Shown here: in pieces, positions 52,720 to 61,696 of the stretch
How positions within the stretch are numbered: the first letter of the stretch is position 1
Layout: every line of letters begins with the position of its first letter
Assembly (NCBI RefSeq): GCF_003416895.1
Contig: NZ_QVIO01000001.1
Span: 930,001-994,000, forward strand
Length of the DNA: 64,000 nt
Direction: 5' to 3'
Origin: Duganella sp. BJB476
GTDB taxonomy: Bacteria; Pseudomonadota; Gammaproteobacteria; Burkholderiales; Burkholderiaceae_D
Made by a program: the position numbers and the translations under genes
The notes under the pieces: model-generated
Database searches by the model: none
What the model was told of the DNA's origin: nothing
What the model saw: the letters and a program-made list of their open reading frames with translations, nothing else

Positions 52720-53079
52720 ATGCCTAGAGTAAAACGTGGGGTTACAGCTCGTGCCCGTCATAAAAAAGTATTAAACATGGCCAAGGGTTACCGCGGTCGT
52801 CGCAGCAAGGTATACCGTATTGCCAAGCAAGCAGTTATGCGCGCTGGCCAGTACGCTTACCGCGACCGTCGTAACAAGAAGCGCGTCTTCCGCCGTCTGT
52901 GGATCGCTCGTATCAACGCCGCTTCCCGTGAGCATGGCGTGACGTACAGCGTCTTCATGAATGGTCTGAAGAAAGCTTCGATCGAACTGGACCGTAAAGT
53001 CCTGGCCGATATGGCAGTGATGGACAAGCCAGCATTCGCTGCGATTGTCAACGCTGTGAAAGCAAAAATCGCTGCTTAA
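52720..53079 (+). CDS. rplT: 50S ribosomal protein L20
   Basis: L20, 119 aa. [20 protein letters not shown], then [20 protein letters not shown], is diagnostic. AAGGAG lies seven bases before the ATG. It is co-transcribed with rpmI, 21 bases downstream of it. Confidence 0.98.
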   Translation: MPRVKRGVTARARHKKVLNMAKGYRGRRSKVYRIAKQAVMRAGQYAYRDRRNKKRVFRRLWIARINAASREHGVTYSVFMNGLKKASIELDRKVLADMAVMDKPAFAAIVNAVKAKIAA

Positions 53080-53128
53080 TACGCATTGATTTGGACGCGC
53101 GATCCCGGCAACGGGTCCGCGACTGAGA

Positions 53129-53162
53129 ACGGGGCAAAGGTTGAAACCTGTGCCCCGTTTTT
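53129..53162 (+). terminator. intrinsic terminator or attenuator between rplT and pheS
   Basis: ACGGGGCA plus AGGTT pairs with ACCT plus TGCCCCGT (hairpin 53129-53158 with one mismatch), followed by five T. pheST is attenuated by a Phe-rich leader peptide in E. coli, but no Phe-codon run is seen here, so a simple or partial terminator is more likely. Confidence 0.8.
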
Positions 53163-53183
53163 GATTGAGGATAAGAAAAACGC

Positions 53184-54203
53184 ATGGACTCCCTGGAACA
53201 ACTCGTCGCCTCAGCAGTGCAGGATTTCATGGCCGCGCAAGATGACGCCGCCGCACTGGAAAATGCCAAAGCCAAATATCTGGGCAAGACCGGCCAGATC
53301 ACCGAATTGATGAAGGGTCTGGGCAAGCTCGACCCTGAAGCACGCAAGGCGCAAGGCGCCCTGATCAATGCTGCCAAAGGGCAGATTGAAGCGGCGCTGA
53401 CGGCCCGGCGCGATGCGCTGGCCGACGCCCAGATGCAAACCCGTTTGAACGCCGAGGCCATCGATGTCTCGCTGCCTGGCCGCGGTCGCGCCGGCGGCGG
53501 CATCCACCCGGTGATGCGGACCTGGGAGCGGGTGGAAGAGATCTTCCGCTCGATCGGTTTCGACGTGGCCGACGGTCCCGAGATCGAAAATGACTGGACC
53601 AACTTCACGGCGCTCAACAGCCCGGAAAACCATCCTGCCCGTTCGATGCAGGACACTTTCTACATCGAAGGCAACGACAGCGAAGGCAAGCCGCTGCTGC
53701 TGCGCACGCACACCAGCCCGATGCAGGTGCGCTATGCCCGCAGCCACACGCCGCCGATCAAGGTGATCGCGCCTGGCCGCACCTACCGCGTCGACAGCGA
53801 CGCCACCCACTCGCCGATGTTCCACCAGGTCGAAGGCCTGTGGATCGCCGAGAACATCAGCTTCGCCGACCTCAAGGGCGTGTACCTGAATTTCGTCAAG
53901 GCCTTCTTCGAGACCGACGATCTGCAAGTGCGCTTCCGTCCGTCGTACTTCCCGTTCACCGAGCCGTCGGCCGAGATCGATATCGCCTTCGGTTCCGGTC
54001 CGTTGAAGGGCCGCTGGCTGGAGATTTCCGGTTCGGGCCAGGTGCATCCGTCGGTGGTGCGCAACTTCGGCCTCGACCCGGAAAAGTACATCGGCTTCGC
54101 GTTCGGCTCCGGCCTGGAACGCCTGACGATGCTGCGCTACGGCGTCAGCGACCTGCGCCTGTTCTACGAAGGCGACCTGCGCTTCCTGAAGCAGTTCAAC
54201 TAA
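53184..54203 (+). CDS. pheS: phenylalanyl-tRNA synthetase alpha subunit
   Basis: PheS, 339 aa, is the catalytic class II subunit. An N-terminal coiled coil (residues about 1-85) is followed by [46 protein letters not shown], motif 2 ([20 protein letters not shown]) and motif 3 ([18 protein letters not shown]). It begins 22 bases after the terminator hairpin. Confidence 0.98.
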   Translation: MDSLEQLVASAVQDFMAAQDDAAALENAKAKYLGKTGQITELMKGLGKLDPEARKAQGALINAAKGQIEAALTARRDALADAQMQTRLNAEAIDVSLPGRGRAGGGIHPVMRTWERVEEIFRSIGFDVADGPEIENDWTNFTALNSPENHPARSMQDTFYIEGNDSEGKPLLLRTHTSPMQVRYARSHTPPIKVIAPGRTYRVDSDATHSPMFHQVEGLWIAENISFADLKGVYLNFVKAFFETDDLQVRFRPSYFPFTEPSAEIDIAFGSGPLKGRWLEISGSGQVHPSVVRNFGLDPEKYIGFAFGSGLERLTMLRYGVSDLRLFYEGDLRFLKQFN

Positions 54204-54270
54204 CAATAACGAAACGGTCGAGCGCCACGCAGGTGCGCGCTCCCGTCGGACTATCTTTGAAGGCTTGATT

Positions 54271-56697
54271 ATGCAATTCTCCGAAAACTGGCTCCGTACC
54301 ATGGTCGATCCGAAGATGACTTCGGACGAACTGGCCCATCTGCTGACGATGTCCGGCCTGGAAGTGGAAGAAGTCGAAGCCGTGGCGCCGCCGTTCTCCA
54401 ACGTGGTCGTCGGCCACGTGCGCGACATGGCCAAGCATCCGAACGCGGACCGCCTGAACGTCTGCCAGGTCGATGTCGGCACCGGCACCTTGCTCAACAT
54501 CGTCTGCGGCGCGCCCAACGTGCGTCCGGGCCTGAAGGTTGTGTGCGCGATGGCCGGCGCGATTTTGCCGCCGGGCGCCGACGGCAAGCCGTTTGAAATC
54601 AAGGTTGGCCAGTTGCGCGGCGTCGAGTCGCAAGGCATGCTGTGCTCGGCCAAGGAACTGAAATTGTCGGAAGAGGGCAGCGGCCTGTTGGAACTGCCGG
54701 ACGACGCTCCGGTCGGCCAGAACTTCCGCGACTACTACGCGCTCAACGACCTCAAGTTCACCATCAAGCTGACCCCGAACAAGGCGGACTGCCTGTCGGT
54801 GCTGGGTGTGGCGCGCGAAGTGTCGGCGTTGACCGGCGTCGCGCTGCATGTGCCGTCGTTCCGCCCGGTCGCTGTCAACAGCGCCGAAGTGCTGCCGGTG
54901 AAAATCTCGGCGCCGGACCTGTGCGGCCGCTTCTCCGGCCGCGTGATCCGCAACCTGAACGCCAAGGCCGCCACGCCGGACTGGATGAAGCAGCGCCTTG
55001 AGCGCAGCGGCCAGCGCTCGGTGTCGGCGCTGGTGGACATCTCCAACTACGTGATGCTGGAACTGGGCCGTCCTACCCACGTGTTCGACCTGGCCAAGAT
55101 CCACGGCGGCCTGAACGTGCGTTGGGGTAAAGCCGGCGAAACGCTCAAGCTCCTGAACGGCAACACCGTCAGCGTCGACGAATGGGTAGGCGTGATCTCG
55201 GACGACAAGGAAATCGAATCGCTGGCCGGCATCATGGGCGGCGACGCCACGGCCGTCTCGCTGGAGACCGAGGCTATCTACCTGGAAGCCGCGTTCTGGT
55301 GGCCGAACGCCATCCAGGGCCGCGCCCGCAAGTACAACTTCTCGACCGACGCGGCGCACCGCTTCGAGCGCGGCGTCGATTACGCCACGACCGTCGAGCA
55401 CATCGAACGCATCACCTCGCTGCTGATCGAAATCTGCGGCACGCCGACCACGCAAATCGGTCCGGTCGACGACCAGATCGTCAACGTGCCGAAGCGCGCG
55501 CCGGTGCAGATGCGCACAGCCCGCGCACAGAAAGTGATCGGCGTGGCGCTGGACGATCAGACCATCGCGGACATCTTCACCCGCCTGGCGCTGCCGTTCA
55601 CGCTGGCCGATGGCGTGTTCTCTGTGACCTCGCCGTCGTACCGCTTCGACATCGAGATCGAGGAAGACCTGATCGAGGAAGTCGCGCGCGTCTACGGTTT
55701 CGAGAACATTCCGACCGTGGCGCCGGTGGCCGCCAACACCATGATCATCGCGCCGGAAAACACCCGCTCGCTGTTCGCCGTGCGCCACCAACTGGCCGAC
55801 CTGGGCTTCCAGGAAGTGGTCAACATGAGTTTTGTGGACGCGGCCTGGGAGCAGGATTTCGGCGGCAACGCCAACCCGATCAAGCTGCAGAACCCGATCG
55901 CCAGCCAGATGAACGTGATGCGCTCGACGCTGATCGGCAGCCTGGTGGCCAATGTGCGCTACAACCTGAACCGCAAGACCAGCCGCGTGCGCCTGTTCGA
56001 GATCGGCGCCATCTACCTGCGCGACGACAGCATTCCAGATGGTCCGCTGACCGTGGCCGGCTATCACCAGCCTAAGCGCGTGGCCGCCATGGCCTACGGC
56101 AACGTGGCTGACGAGCAGTGGGGCCAGGACAACCGCCAGATCGATTTCTTCGACCTGAAGGCCGACCTGGAGCACCTGTTCGCGCCGCTGTCGCTGCGCT
56201 TCGTCAAGGCAGAGCACCCGGCGCTGCATCCGGGCCGCTCGGCGCACGTGCTGCTGGATGGCAAGGTCATCGGCTTCATCGGCGAACTGCACCCGCGCTG
56301 GCTGCAAAAGTATGAGCTGCCGCATGCGCCAGTCGTGTTCGAGGTGGACGCAGTTGCTTTGCAGCAACAATCTGTGCCAGAATACGCGGAAATCTCCAAG
56401 TTCCCAGGCGCCACGCGGGATCTGGCGGTGGTCGTCAAGCAAGACGTTCCGGCGCAGGATTTGCTGGACGCATTTAATGCTGCCGTGCAAATGAGTCCGC
56501 AGGGCAAGATCGTGCAAGCCATTGTTTTGTTTGATGAATATCGTGGCAAAGGACTGGAGGCGGACGAAAAATCGCTTGCTTTCCGCTTTAGCTTGCAAGA
56601 TACTCAAAATACGCTGCAAGACGATGTGGTGGAAGCTGTAATGGCCGCCGTCGGCGACGCCGCCAAGCAAAAACACGGCGCCCGTCTGCGCACCTGA
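54271..56697 (+). CDS. pheT: phenylalanyl-tRNA synthetase beta subunit
   Basis: PheT, 808 aa, has the B1/EMAP-like tRNA-binding domain ([20 protein letters not shown], then [20 protein letters not shown]), B3/B4 editing, B5 and the C-terminal ferredoxin-fold anticodon domain ([20 protein letters not shown]). The ATG at 54271 has AAGG seven bases upstream; the TTG two codons earlier is not needed. The length is normal. Confidence 0.98.
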   Translation: MQFSENWLRTMVDPKMTSDELAHLLTMSGLEVEEVEAVAPPFSNVVVGHVRDMAKHPNADRLNVCQVDVGTGTLLNIVCGAPNVRPGLKVVCAMAGAILPPGADGKPFEIKVGQLRGVESQGMLCSAKELKLSEEGSGLLELPDDAPVGQNFRDYYALNDLKFTIKLTPNKADCLSVLGVAREVSALTGVALHVPSFRPVAVNSAEVLPVKISAPDLCGRFSGRVIRNLNAKAATPDWMKQRLERSGQRSVSALVDISNYVMLELGRPTHVFDLAKIHGGLNVRWGKAGETLKLLNGNTVSVDEWVGVISDDKEIESLAGIMGGDATAVSLETEAIYLEAAFWWPNAIQGRARKYNFSTDAAHRFERGVDYATTVEHIERITSLLIEICGTPTTQIGPVDDQIVNVPKRAPVQMRTARAQKVIGVALDDQTIADIFTRLALPFTLADGVFSVTSPSYRFDIEIEEDLIEEVARVYGFENIPTVAPVAANTMIIAPENTRSLFAVRHQLADLGFQEVVNMSFVDAAWEQDFGGNANPIKLQNPIASQMNVMRSTLIGSLVANVRYNLNRKTSRVRLFEIGAIYLRDDSIPDGPLTVAGYHQPKRVAAMAYGNVADEQWGQDNRQIDFFDLKADLEHLFAPLSLRFVKAEHPALHPGRSAHVLLDGKVIGFIGELHPRWLQKYELPHAPVVFEVDAVALQQQSVPEYAEISKFPGATRDLAVVVKQDVPAQDLLDAFNAAVQMSPQGKIVQAIVLFDEYRGKGLEADEKSLAFRFSLQDTQNTLQDDVVEAVMAAVGDAAKQKHGARLRT

Positions 56698-56744
56698 GCT
56701 GACAGCCAAGATTGTTGTAAAATCATTATTTGTTGACCATTTGG

Positions 56745-56766
56745 GAGTCCGGCCTTTGCCGGACTC
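56745..56766 (+). other. perfect hairpin between pheT and ihfA
   Basis: GAGTCCGGC, CTTT, GCCGGACTC: a nine-pair stem with a tetraloop, 48 bases after pheT. There is no T run after it, so it may be a weak terminator, RNA-stability element or attenuator ahead of ihfA. Confidence 0.55.
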
Positions 56767-56796
56767 ATTCGTTCTTAGATAAGGCAGGGCAGGAAA

Positions 56797-57210
56797 ATTA
56801 ATAATAACGACGTAGATTCCGCCGTACTCCAATCCGCATTGGCTGCCGATTTGCATCGGGCCATGCAGGTGGCCAAGGTACGCCAGGATGCAGAAAAAGA
56901 TTTGCCTACGCTGACCAAGGCGGAGCTGGCCGAGCTGTTGTTCGAGCAGGTCGGCCTGAACAAGCGCGAGGCCAAGGATATGGTGGAAACCTTCTTTGAC
57001 GAGATCCGCAACGCGCTCGAGCGCGGCGAGGCCGTCAAGTTGTCCGGTTTCGGCAATTTCCAGCTGCGCGACAAGCCGCAGCGTCCGGGCCGCAACCCGA
57101 AGACCGGCGAAGAAATCCCGATCACGGCGCGCCGCGTGGTGACTTTCCATGCCAGCCAAAAACTCAAGGGCATGGTCGAAGAGACTAATCCGATGGCGCG
57201 CGCCGCCTGA
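56797..57210 (+). CDS. ihfA: integration host factor alpha subunit, apparent AUU start
   Basis: IHF-alpha, a DNA-bending protein that pairs with IhfB. The core [40 protein letters not shown] and [20 protein letters not shown] is highly conserved. Upstream of this core the frame stays coding-like to ATT at 56797 ([20 protein letters not shown]), which follows AGGGCAGGAAA; an in-frame stop is at 56776. Alternatives are TTG at 56839 and ATG at 56863, both without a ribosome site. With the ATT start the protein is 137 aa, carrying an N-terminal extension of the kind seen in other Burkholderiales. Confidence 0.9.
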   Translation: MNNNDVDSAVLQSALAADLHRAMQVAKVRQDAEKDLPTLTKAELAELLFEQVGLNKREAKDMVETFFDEIRNALERGEAVKLSGFGNFQLRDKPQRPGRNPKTGEEIPITARRVVTFHASQKLKGMVEETNPMARAA

Positions 57211-57226
57211 GTGGGACTGAGCCGTG

Positions 57227-57643
57227 ATGAATGACCGCCTCGCCAAATCCGAACTGGTTGTGCTGCCGCCGATCCCGGCCAAGCGCTATTTCACGATCGG
57301 TGAAGTGAGCGAGCTGTGCGGCGTCAAGCCGCACGTGCTGCGCTACTGGGAGCAGGAATTCACGCAGCTCAAGCCGGTCAAACGGCGCGGCAACCGCCGC
57401 TACTACCAGCATCACGAAGTGCTGTTGATACGCCGCATCCGTGAGCTGTTGTACGAGCAGGGCTTCACCATCAGCGGCGCCCGCAATAAGCTCGACAGTC
57501 GTGCGTATGATGCCGCTGCGGCGGAGTATGATGGCGGCGTGGCTGTCAACGGCGCGCCGGCGGCGCACGTTCCTGCTCCGCTGGACCGGGAAATGATACG
57601 CGGCGAATTGCTGGCAATATTGACATTGCTCAAGCAATCCTAG
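57227..57643 (+). CDS. MerR-family transcriptional regulator
   Basis: A 138-aa MerR-type regulator. The winged-helix HTH is FTIGEVSELCGVKPHVLRYW, then EQEFTQLKPVKRRGNRRYYQ. The C-terminus is short, with no Cys metal site. It lies 16 bases after ihfA, a pairing common in betaproteobacteria. Its ligand and targets are unknown. Confidence 0.92.
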   Translation: MNDRLAKSELVVLPPIPAKRYFTIGEVSELCGVKPHVLRYWEQEFTQLKPVKRRGNRRYYQHHEVLLIRRIRELLYEQGFTISGARNKLDSRAYDAAAAEYDGGVAVNGAPAAHVPAPLDREMIRGELLAILTLLKQS

Positions 57644-57687
57644 CTGGTACTGCTGCCGCGTCGTGCGGCTAGCGGCATGATTGCTGC

Positions 57688-57770
57688 TATAATTTCAACA
57701 TTATTCACATCAGCTACGCTGATAGACGGTGGCGTGAAGTCCGGTGGGGCCTATGGCGCAACAGCCGGAC
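57688..57770 (+). promoter_or_regulatory. TATAAT promoter element and structured leader of the response-regulator gene
   Basis: A perfect TATAAT at 57688-57693 has no good -35. The transcript leader would contain GTCCGG (57739-57744) and CCGGAC (57765-57770), which pair around a 20-base loop. The leader resembles no riboswitch class that I can match. Confidence 0.4.
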
Positions 57771-57786
57771 AATACGAGGGGAAACA

Positions 57787-58419
57787 ATGATACGCGTTGC
57801 CATTTGTGACGACCATCAGATAGTCAGAGCAGGTTTCAAACAGATTTTTTCGTCGTCGGAAGATTTCGACGTGGTGGCCGAAGCGGGTACCGGGCGCGAA
57901 GCGTTGGAAATCGCGCGGCGCGAGATTTGCGACGTGCTGTTGCTGGACATCGCCATGCCCGACCAGAGCGGCATCGATACCTTGCGCACCATCCGCCAGG
58001 GCCAGCCGGATCTGCCGGTGCTGATCCTGTCCGGCTATCCGGCCCAGCAGTACGCGCTGAACCTGTTCAAGATGGGCGCCAACGGTTACCTGAACAAGGA
58101 ATGCGAGGCCGACGAGCTGATCTCGGCGGTGCGCACCGTGTACCAGGGCCGGCGTTATGTCAGCTCGACCGTCGGCGAACTGCTGGCGCAAAGCTTTGAC
58201 CGCGATCCGAACACCGCCTTGCACACCGAATTGTCGGACCGCGAGTTCCAGGTGTTCCTGCGCCTGGCGCGCGGCGCCACCGTGTCGGATATCGGCGTGG
58301 CGCTGTCGCTGAGCATCAAGACCGTCAGCACCTACCGCACCCGCATCATGGAAAAAATGGGCATGCAGTCGAATTCCGACCTGACCTACTACGCGATGAA
58401 GAACAACCTTCTGGATTGA
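57787..58419 (+). CDS. NarL/FixJ-family response regulator
   Basis: A 210-aa two-component regulator. The receiver domain has the acidic pair DD at residues 8-9, phospho-acceptor Asp54 (LLLDIAMP), LSGY and Lys in YLNKE. The LuxR-type HTH is LSDREFQVFLRLARGATVSD, then IGVALSLSIKTVSTYRTRIM. It stands 119 bases upstream of a histidine kinase of the partner type. Confidence 0.95.
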   Translation: MIRVAICDDHQIVRAGFKQIFSSSEDFDVVAEAGTGREALEIARREICDVLLLDIAMPDQSGIDTLRTIRQGQPDLPVLILSGYPAQQYALNLFKMGANGYLNKECEADELISAVRTVYQGRRYVSSTVGELLAQSFDRDPNTALHTELSDREFQVFLRLARGATVSDIGVALSLSIKTVSTYRTRIMEKMGMQSNSDLTYYAMKNNLLD

Positions 58420-58474
58420 TCGCACGGGGCGCGCACCATTGCGTGCTCCAAAAGCATCCCTTTCCTCATCGGTC

Positions 58475-58480
58475 TATAAT
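58475..58480 (+). promoter_or_regulatory. TATAAT -10 element upstream of the histidine kinase
   Basis: A perfect TATAAT, 58 bases before the kinase start and inside the 119-base gap after the response regulator; the -35 at 17 bases (AAGCAT) is poor. The kinase may have its own promoter in addition to read-through. Confidence 0.4.
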
Positions 58481-58538
58481 TCGGCTAGTGTGGCGTATGT
58501 CCGCCCGGGATTAAACCTTGTGAAGGAAACTCATCAGG

Positions 58539-60095
58539 ATGTATTTCACTGTCGAAACAGCGCCGCATCACCGCCTGCCGCTGTACAAGACCGTCTTGTG
58601 CGTGACCTGTGCGCTGCTGCTGATCGTCAACGGATTCAGCCTGTTCCACAATTTGCAAGCCTTGCGCGGCGCCCAGGTCCAGTTGGGCCAGACCGCGCGC
58701 GTGGCGGACCGCCTGCAATACCTGAACGTGCTGGTGCTCGATGCCGAAAGCAGCATGCGCGGCTATTTCCTGTCCGGCCGCGACGCCTATCTTGGCCCCA
58801 CCAAGACCGCGCTGGCCGAAACCGAGATCGAATTCAAGGAACTGGACAAGCTGCTGGCCGATAGCCCGTCGCAGCTGAAGAACCTGGCGCAACTGCACAC
58901 GCTGGTGCGCCGCCGCCTCTCCATCATGAGCCAGGCCATCGACGTCTACCGCGAGGGCGGGCTGGAGGAGATCGTCAAGATCGCCAAGCTCAGCGACGGC
59001 CGCGCCAGCATGGACGAGATCCGCCTGCAAGTGGTGATCATGGAGCAGGAGCAGAACGAAACCCTGGTCTCGCGCAGCACCATGTTCTACCAGGAGTACC
59101 AGAAGGCGGTGCTGCTGGGCATGGGCATCAACGCGCTGGCCATCATGGTGCTGGTCATGTTCTACCAATTGGTGCGGCGCAGTTTCGCCAACCGCGCCCA
59201 GGTCGAGCACGCGCTGCAAAGCGCCAATGAAAACCTGGAATCGCAGGTCGAGCAGCGTACCGAGCAGTTGTCGGTGTTATCGCGTCACCTGATCAGCATC
59301 AGTGAGGAAGAAAAAGTACGGCTGTCGCGCGAACTGCACGACGAGCTGGGCGCCAACCTGACCTCGATCAGCATGGATATCTCCGCCGTCACCCAGCAAT
59401 TGCAGAAGACCGATCCCGAACTGGCGGCGCAGCTCAAGCGCGCCCGCGCCACGCTGGTGGAAACGGTGGAAATGAAGCGCCGCATCGTCGAGAACCTGCG
59501 CCCCAGCCTGCTCGACAACCTGGGCCTGTGCGCCGCCATCGAAAGCTATTGCAACGAATTCAGCCGGCTGGCCAAGGTGCGCTGCGATTGCGACGTCGAC
59601 GCCGATATCGAAGGCGCGGCCCGTCAATCGGGCGACCTGTCGATCGCCTTGTTCCGCATCGTGCAGGAGTCGCTGACCAATATCCGCAAGTATGCCAAGG
59701 CCAACCGCGTCACCGTCACCATGAGTCTCACCCCGGGTGGCCTGACGCTGCGCATTATCGATGACGGTATCGGCATTGCCTCCAATACCATCGTCAAGCC
59801 GATGTCGCATGGTTTGCTGGGGATGCGCGAACGCGCCTTGCTGCTGGGCGGCACGCTGACGATACGCCGCGGCCGTAATGATGCCGGTACCTGTATTGAA
59901 GTTTCTATTCCCTTGCGCAATCGCGTACCGGTCGAAGAGCGCCGCGCCGAACCTGGCGCGGCGACGCTGCCGCCGGCCATCAGCGAAGTGCTTAGCTCCG
60001 TGCTACATCCACCAGCAGACGGTCGTATTCCGTCTTCGCCACCTTGTAGCACTCACCCGCATACGCCTCCAAGCCTGACCGATCAAGCACAGTGA
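58539..60095 (+). CDS. CHASE3-like sensor histidine kinase (HisKA_3)
   Basis: A 518-aa membrane kinase. TM1 is at residues about 17-38, then a periplasmic CHASE3-like helical domain (RVADRLQYLNVLVLDAESSM, then RGYFLSGRDAYL), TM2 at about 189-211, a coiled coil, a HisKA_3 domain with His267 (LSRELHDELGANLTSISMDI) and an ATPase domain (VQESLTNIRKYAKANRV, DDGIGI, GLLGMRERA). The last 40 residues are Pro/Ser-rich and lie antisense to the Crp/Fnr gene, overlapping it by 104 bases. It is the likely partner of the upstream NarL-type regulator. Confidence 0.93.
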   Translation: MYFTVETAPHHRLPLYKTVLCVTCALLLIVNGFSLFHNLQALRGAQVQLGQTARVADRLQYLNVLVLDAESSMRGYFLSGRDAYLGPTKTALAETEIEFKELDKLLADSPSQLKNLAQLHTLVRRRLSIMSQAIDVYREGGLEEIVKIAKLSDGRASMDEIRLQVVIMEQEQNETLVSRSTMFYQEYQKAVLLGMGINALAIMVLVMFYQLVRRSFANRAQVEHALQSANENLESQVEQRTEQLSVLSRHLISISEEEKVRLSRELHDELGANLTSISMDISAVTQQLQKTDPELAAQLKRARATLVETVEMKRRIVENLRPSLLDNLGLCAAIESYCNEFSRLAKVRCDCDVDADIEGAARQSGDLSIALFRIVQESLTNIRKYAKANRVTVTMSLTPGGLTLRIIDDGIGIASNTIVKPMSHGLLGMRERALLLGGTLTIRRGRNDAGTCIEVSIPLRNRVPVEERRAEPGAATLPPAISEVLSSVLHPPADGRIPSSPPCSTHPHTPPSLTDQAQ

Positions 60096-60798
60096 TGTTG
60101 CCGCGGCGGTAGGTGATCAGGCCGTCGTCCTGCAATTTACCGGCGGCGGCGGTGATGCTTTCGCGGCGCACGCCCAGCATGATGGAAATCATTTCCTGCG
60201 TGACCTTCAACTCGTTCGATGGCGAGCGGTCCAGGCGGTCCAGCAGCCAGCGGCACAGCTTTTGTTCGATCGAGCTGTGGCGGCCGCCGACGGCGTTCTG
60301 CGCCATCTGCGCGAACAGCGCGGTGTTGTAGCGCATCAGCAGCGCGGGCAGGGCGCCGCCCTGGTTGAAGGCGTCGCGCAGGTGCTGGGCTTTCATGCGG
60401 TAGCCGTAGCCGGCCGCCTGCACCACGGCGCTGCACATGGCGCGCTCGCCTTCGAACAGCGAAACGCCGACCACGCCTTCGTGTCCTACCACGGCGATCT
60501 CGGTGGTGGCGCCGTCTTCCATCACATACAGCAGCGATACGATGGCGGTGGTCGGGAAGTGCACGTACTCCATCGCGCCGCCGAATTCAAACAATTCTTT
60601 GCCGAAGGGCAGGGTCACCAGTTCCAGGTGTTCAAACAGCGATTCCAGCACGTCGCGTGGGAGTGCGGCCAGCAATTCGTTCTGCAGGGTGCCGCTGTAG
60701 CTGACAACAGGCCGGGACGCAACCTTGAATTCTTTCGACTTCACCGCCATGCGTGGCGCTGTGGTTTTGTCGGTTGCGTTAAGTTGGGTGTTGTTCAT
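59992..60798 (-). CDS. Crp/Fnr-family transcriptional regulator
   Basis: A 268-aa regulator with a cyclic-nucleotide-binding-like domain (LPFGKELFEFGGAMEYVHFP, then EIAVVGHEGVVGVSLFEGER) and a C-terminal winged HTH (VTQEMISIMLGVRRESITAA). The Fnr Cys cluster and the cAMP-contact residues of Crp are absent, so the ligand is unknown. The ATG at 60798 has AGGA six bases upstream. Its 3' end overlaps the kinase gene on the other strand. Confidence 0.92.
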   Translation of the reverse strand: MNNTQLNATDKTTAPRMAVKSKEFKVASRPVVSYSGTLQNELLAALPRDVLESLFEHLELVTLPFGKELFEFGGAMEYVHFPTTAIVSLLYVMEDGATTEIAVVGHEGVVGVSLFEGERAMCSAVVQAAGYGYRMKAQHLRDAFNQGGALPALLMRYNTALFAQMAQNAVGGRHSSIEQKLCRWLLDRLDRSPSNELKVTQEMISIMLGVRRESITAAAGKLQDDGLITYRRGNITVLDRSGLEAYAGECYKVAKTEYDRLLVDVARS

Positions 60799-60982
60799 TT
60801 TGTTCCTCACAATCTGGCTATACAAGAGCACCGAAGGCTTGCTTCAGTGTTGCCATAACTTTAGGGGCTTTGTTAGATTGCGAACATAAGAGGAGGGGAC
60901 GCACAAATGTAGGCTTGCAACATGGCACTTTGTAGGTCTGGTCCTACACGAGCTCTATTTTTCTCTGGAGGGCGCGTGCATA

Positions 60983-61696
60983 ATGCACAAATTGAATTCG
61001 AACGGCGCACAGAACATGCATGTACTTGTGGTGGAAGATGACGCCGTCCTGGCCGATGGCCTGAGCCGGGTCTTGAGCGGCCACGGCATGGCGGTCGAGG
61101 TGGTCGGCAACGGCACCCAGGCCGACGCGCTGCTGCAGCGCGCCGAGCACACCGAGGTGGTGGTGCTCGATATCGGCCTGCCCGGCATCGACGGTTTCGA
61201 GGTGGTGCGGCGCCTGCGCGCGCGCGGCAGCCAGGTGCCGGTGCTGCTGCTGACGGCGCGCGACGCCATCGAGGACCGGGTGCGCGGCCTGGAGCTGGGC
61301 GCCGACGATTACCTGGTCAAGCCCTTCGCCACCGCCGAGCTGGTGGCGCGGCTGCGCGCGCTGGCGCGCCGCAACACGCCCAAGCCGACCGTGCTGGCGC
61401 TGGGGGACCTGGTGCTGGACATGTCGGCCAAGCGCGCCCGCGTGCGCGACAAGACCATCGAGCTGTCGGTGCGCGAATGGGCGGTGCTGGAATACCTGTT
61501 GCAGCACGGCGCGCGCGTGGTGTCCAAGCAGCAGATCATCGACGCCATCCTGCCGTGGGGCGACGACCTGACCCTGAACGCGGTGGAAGTCTACATCTCG
61601 CGCCTGCGGCTGAAGATCGCCGACGCCGGCGTCTCGATCCGCACCATCCGCGGCTTCGGCTACATGCTGGAGCAGACGCCGGCCGCGCATGAATAG
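60983..61696 (+). CDS. OmpR/QseB-type response regulator
   Basis: A 237-aa two-component regulator. The receiver starts MHVLVVEDDAVLADGLSRVL with phospho-Asp63 (VVVLDIGLPG) and Lys in YLVKPF; the OmpR winged helix ends with YISRLRLKIADAGVSIRTIR, then GFGYML. ATG at 60983 has GGAGGG ten bases upstream; an ATG at 61016 would give the more usual N-terminus and Asp52 but has no ribosome site. It overlaps the kinase gene by eight bases. Confidence 0.95.
   Translation: MHKLNSNGAQNMHVLVVEDDAVLADGLSRVLSGHGMAVEVVGNGTQADALLQRAEHTEVVVLDIGLPGIDGFEVVRRLRARGSQVPVLLLTARDAIEDRVRGLELGADDYLVKPFATAELVARLRALARRNTPKPTVLALGDLVLDMSAKRARVRDKTIELSVREWAVLEYLLQHGARVVSKQQIIDAILPWGDDLTLNAVEVYISRLRLKIADAGVSIRTIRGFGYMLEQTPAAHE

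Noticed and set aside
53079..53184. E. coli-like Phe leader-peptide attenuator for pheST
   Set aside because: No short frame with clustered Phe codons precedes the hairpin.
54196..57282. A 1028-codon open frame antisense to pheT and ihfA
   Set aside because: Shadow of GC-rich coding on the other strand; no family signature, and it crosses three well-conserved genes.
57721..57786. Cobalamin-type riboswitch in the leader of the response regulator
   Set aside because: Only a short CGCAAC-like stretch is similar; the B12-box and surrounding stems are absent.
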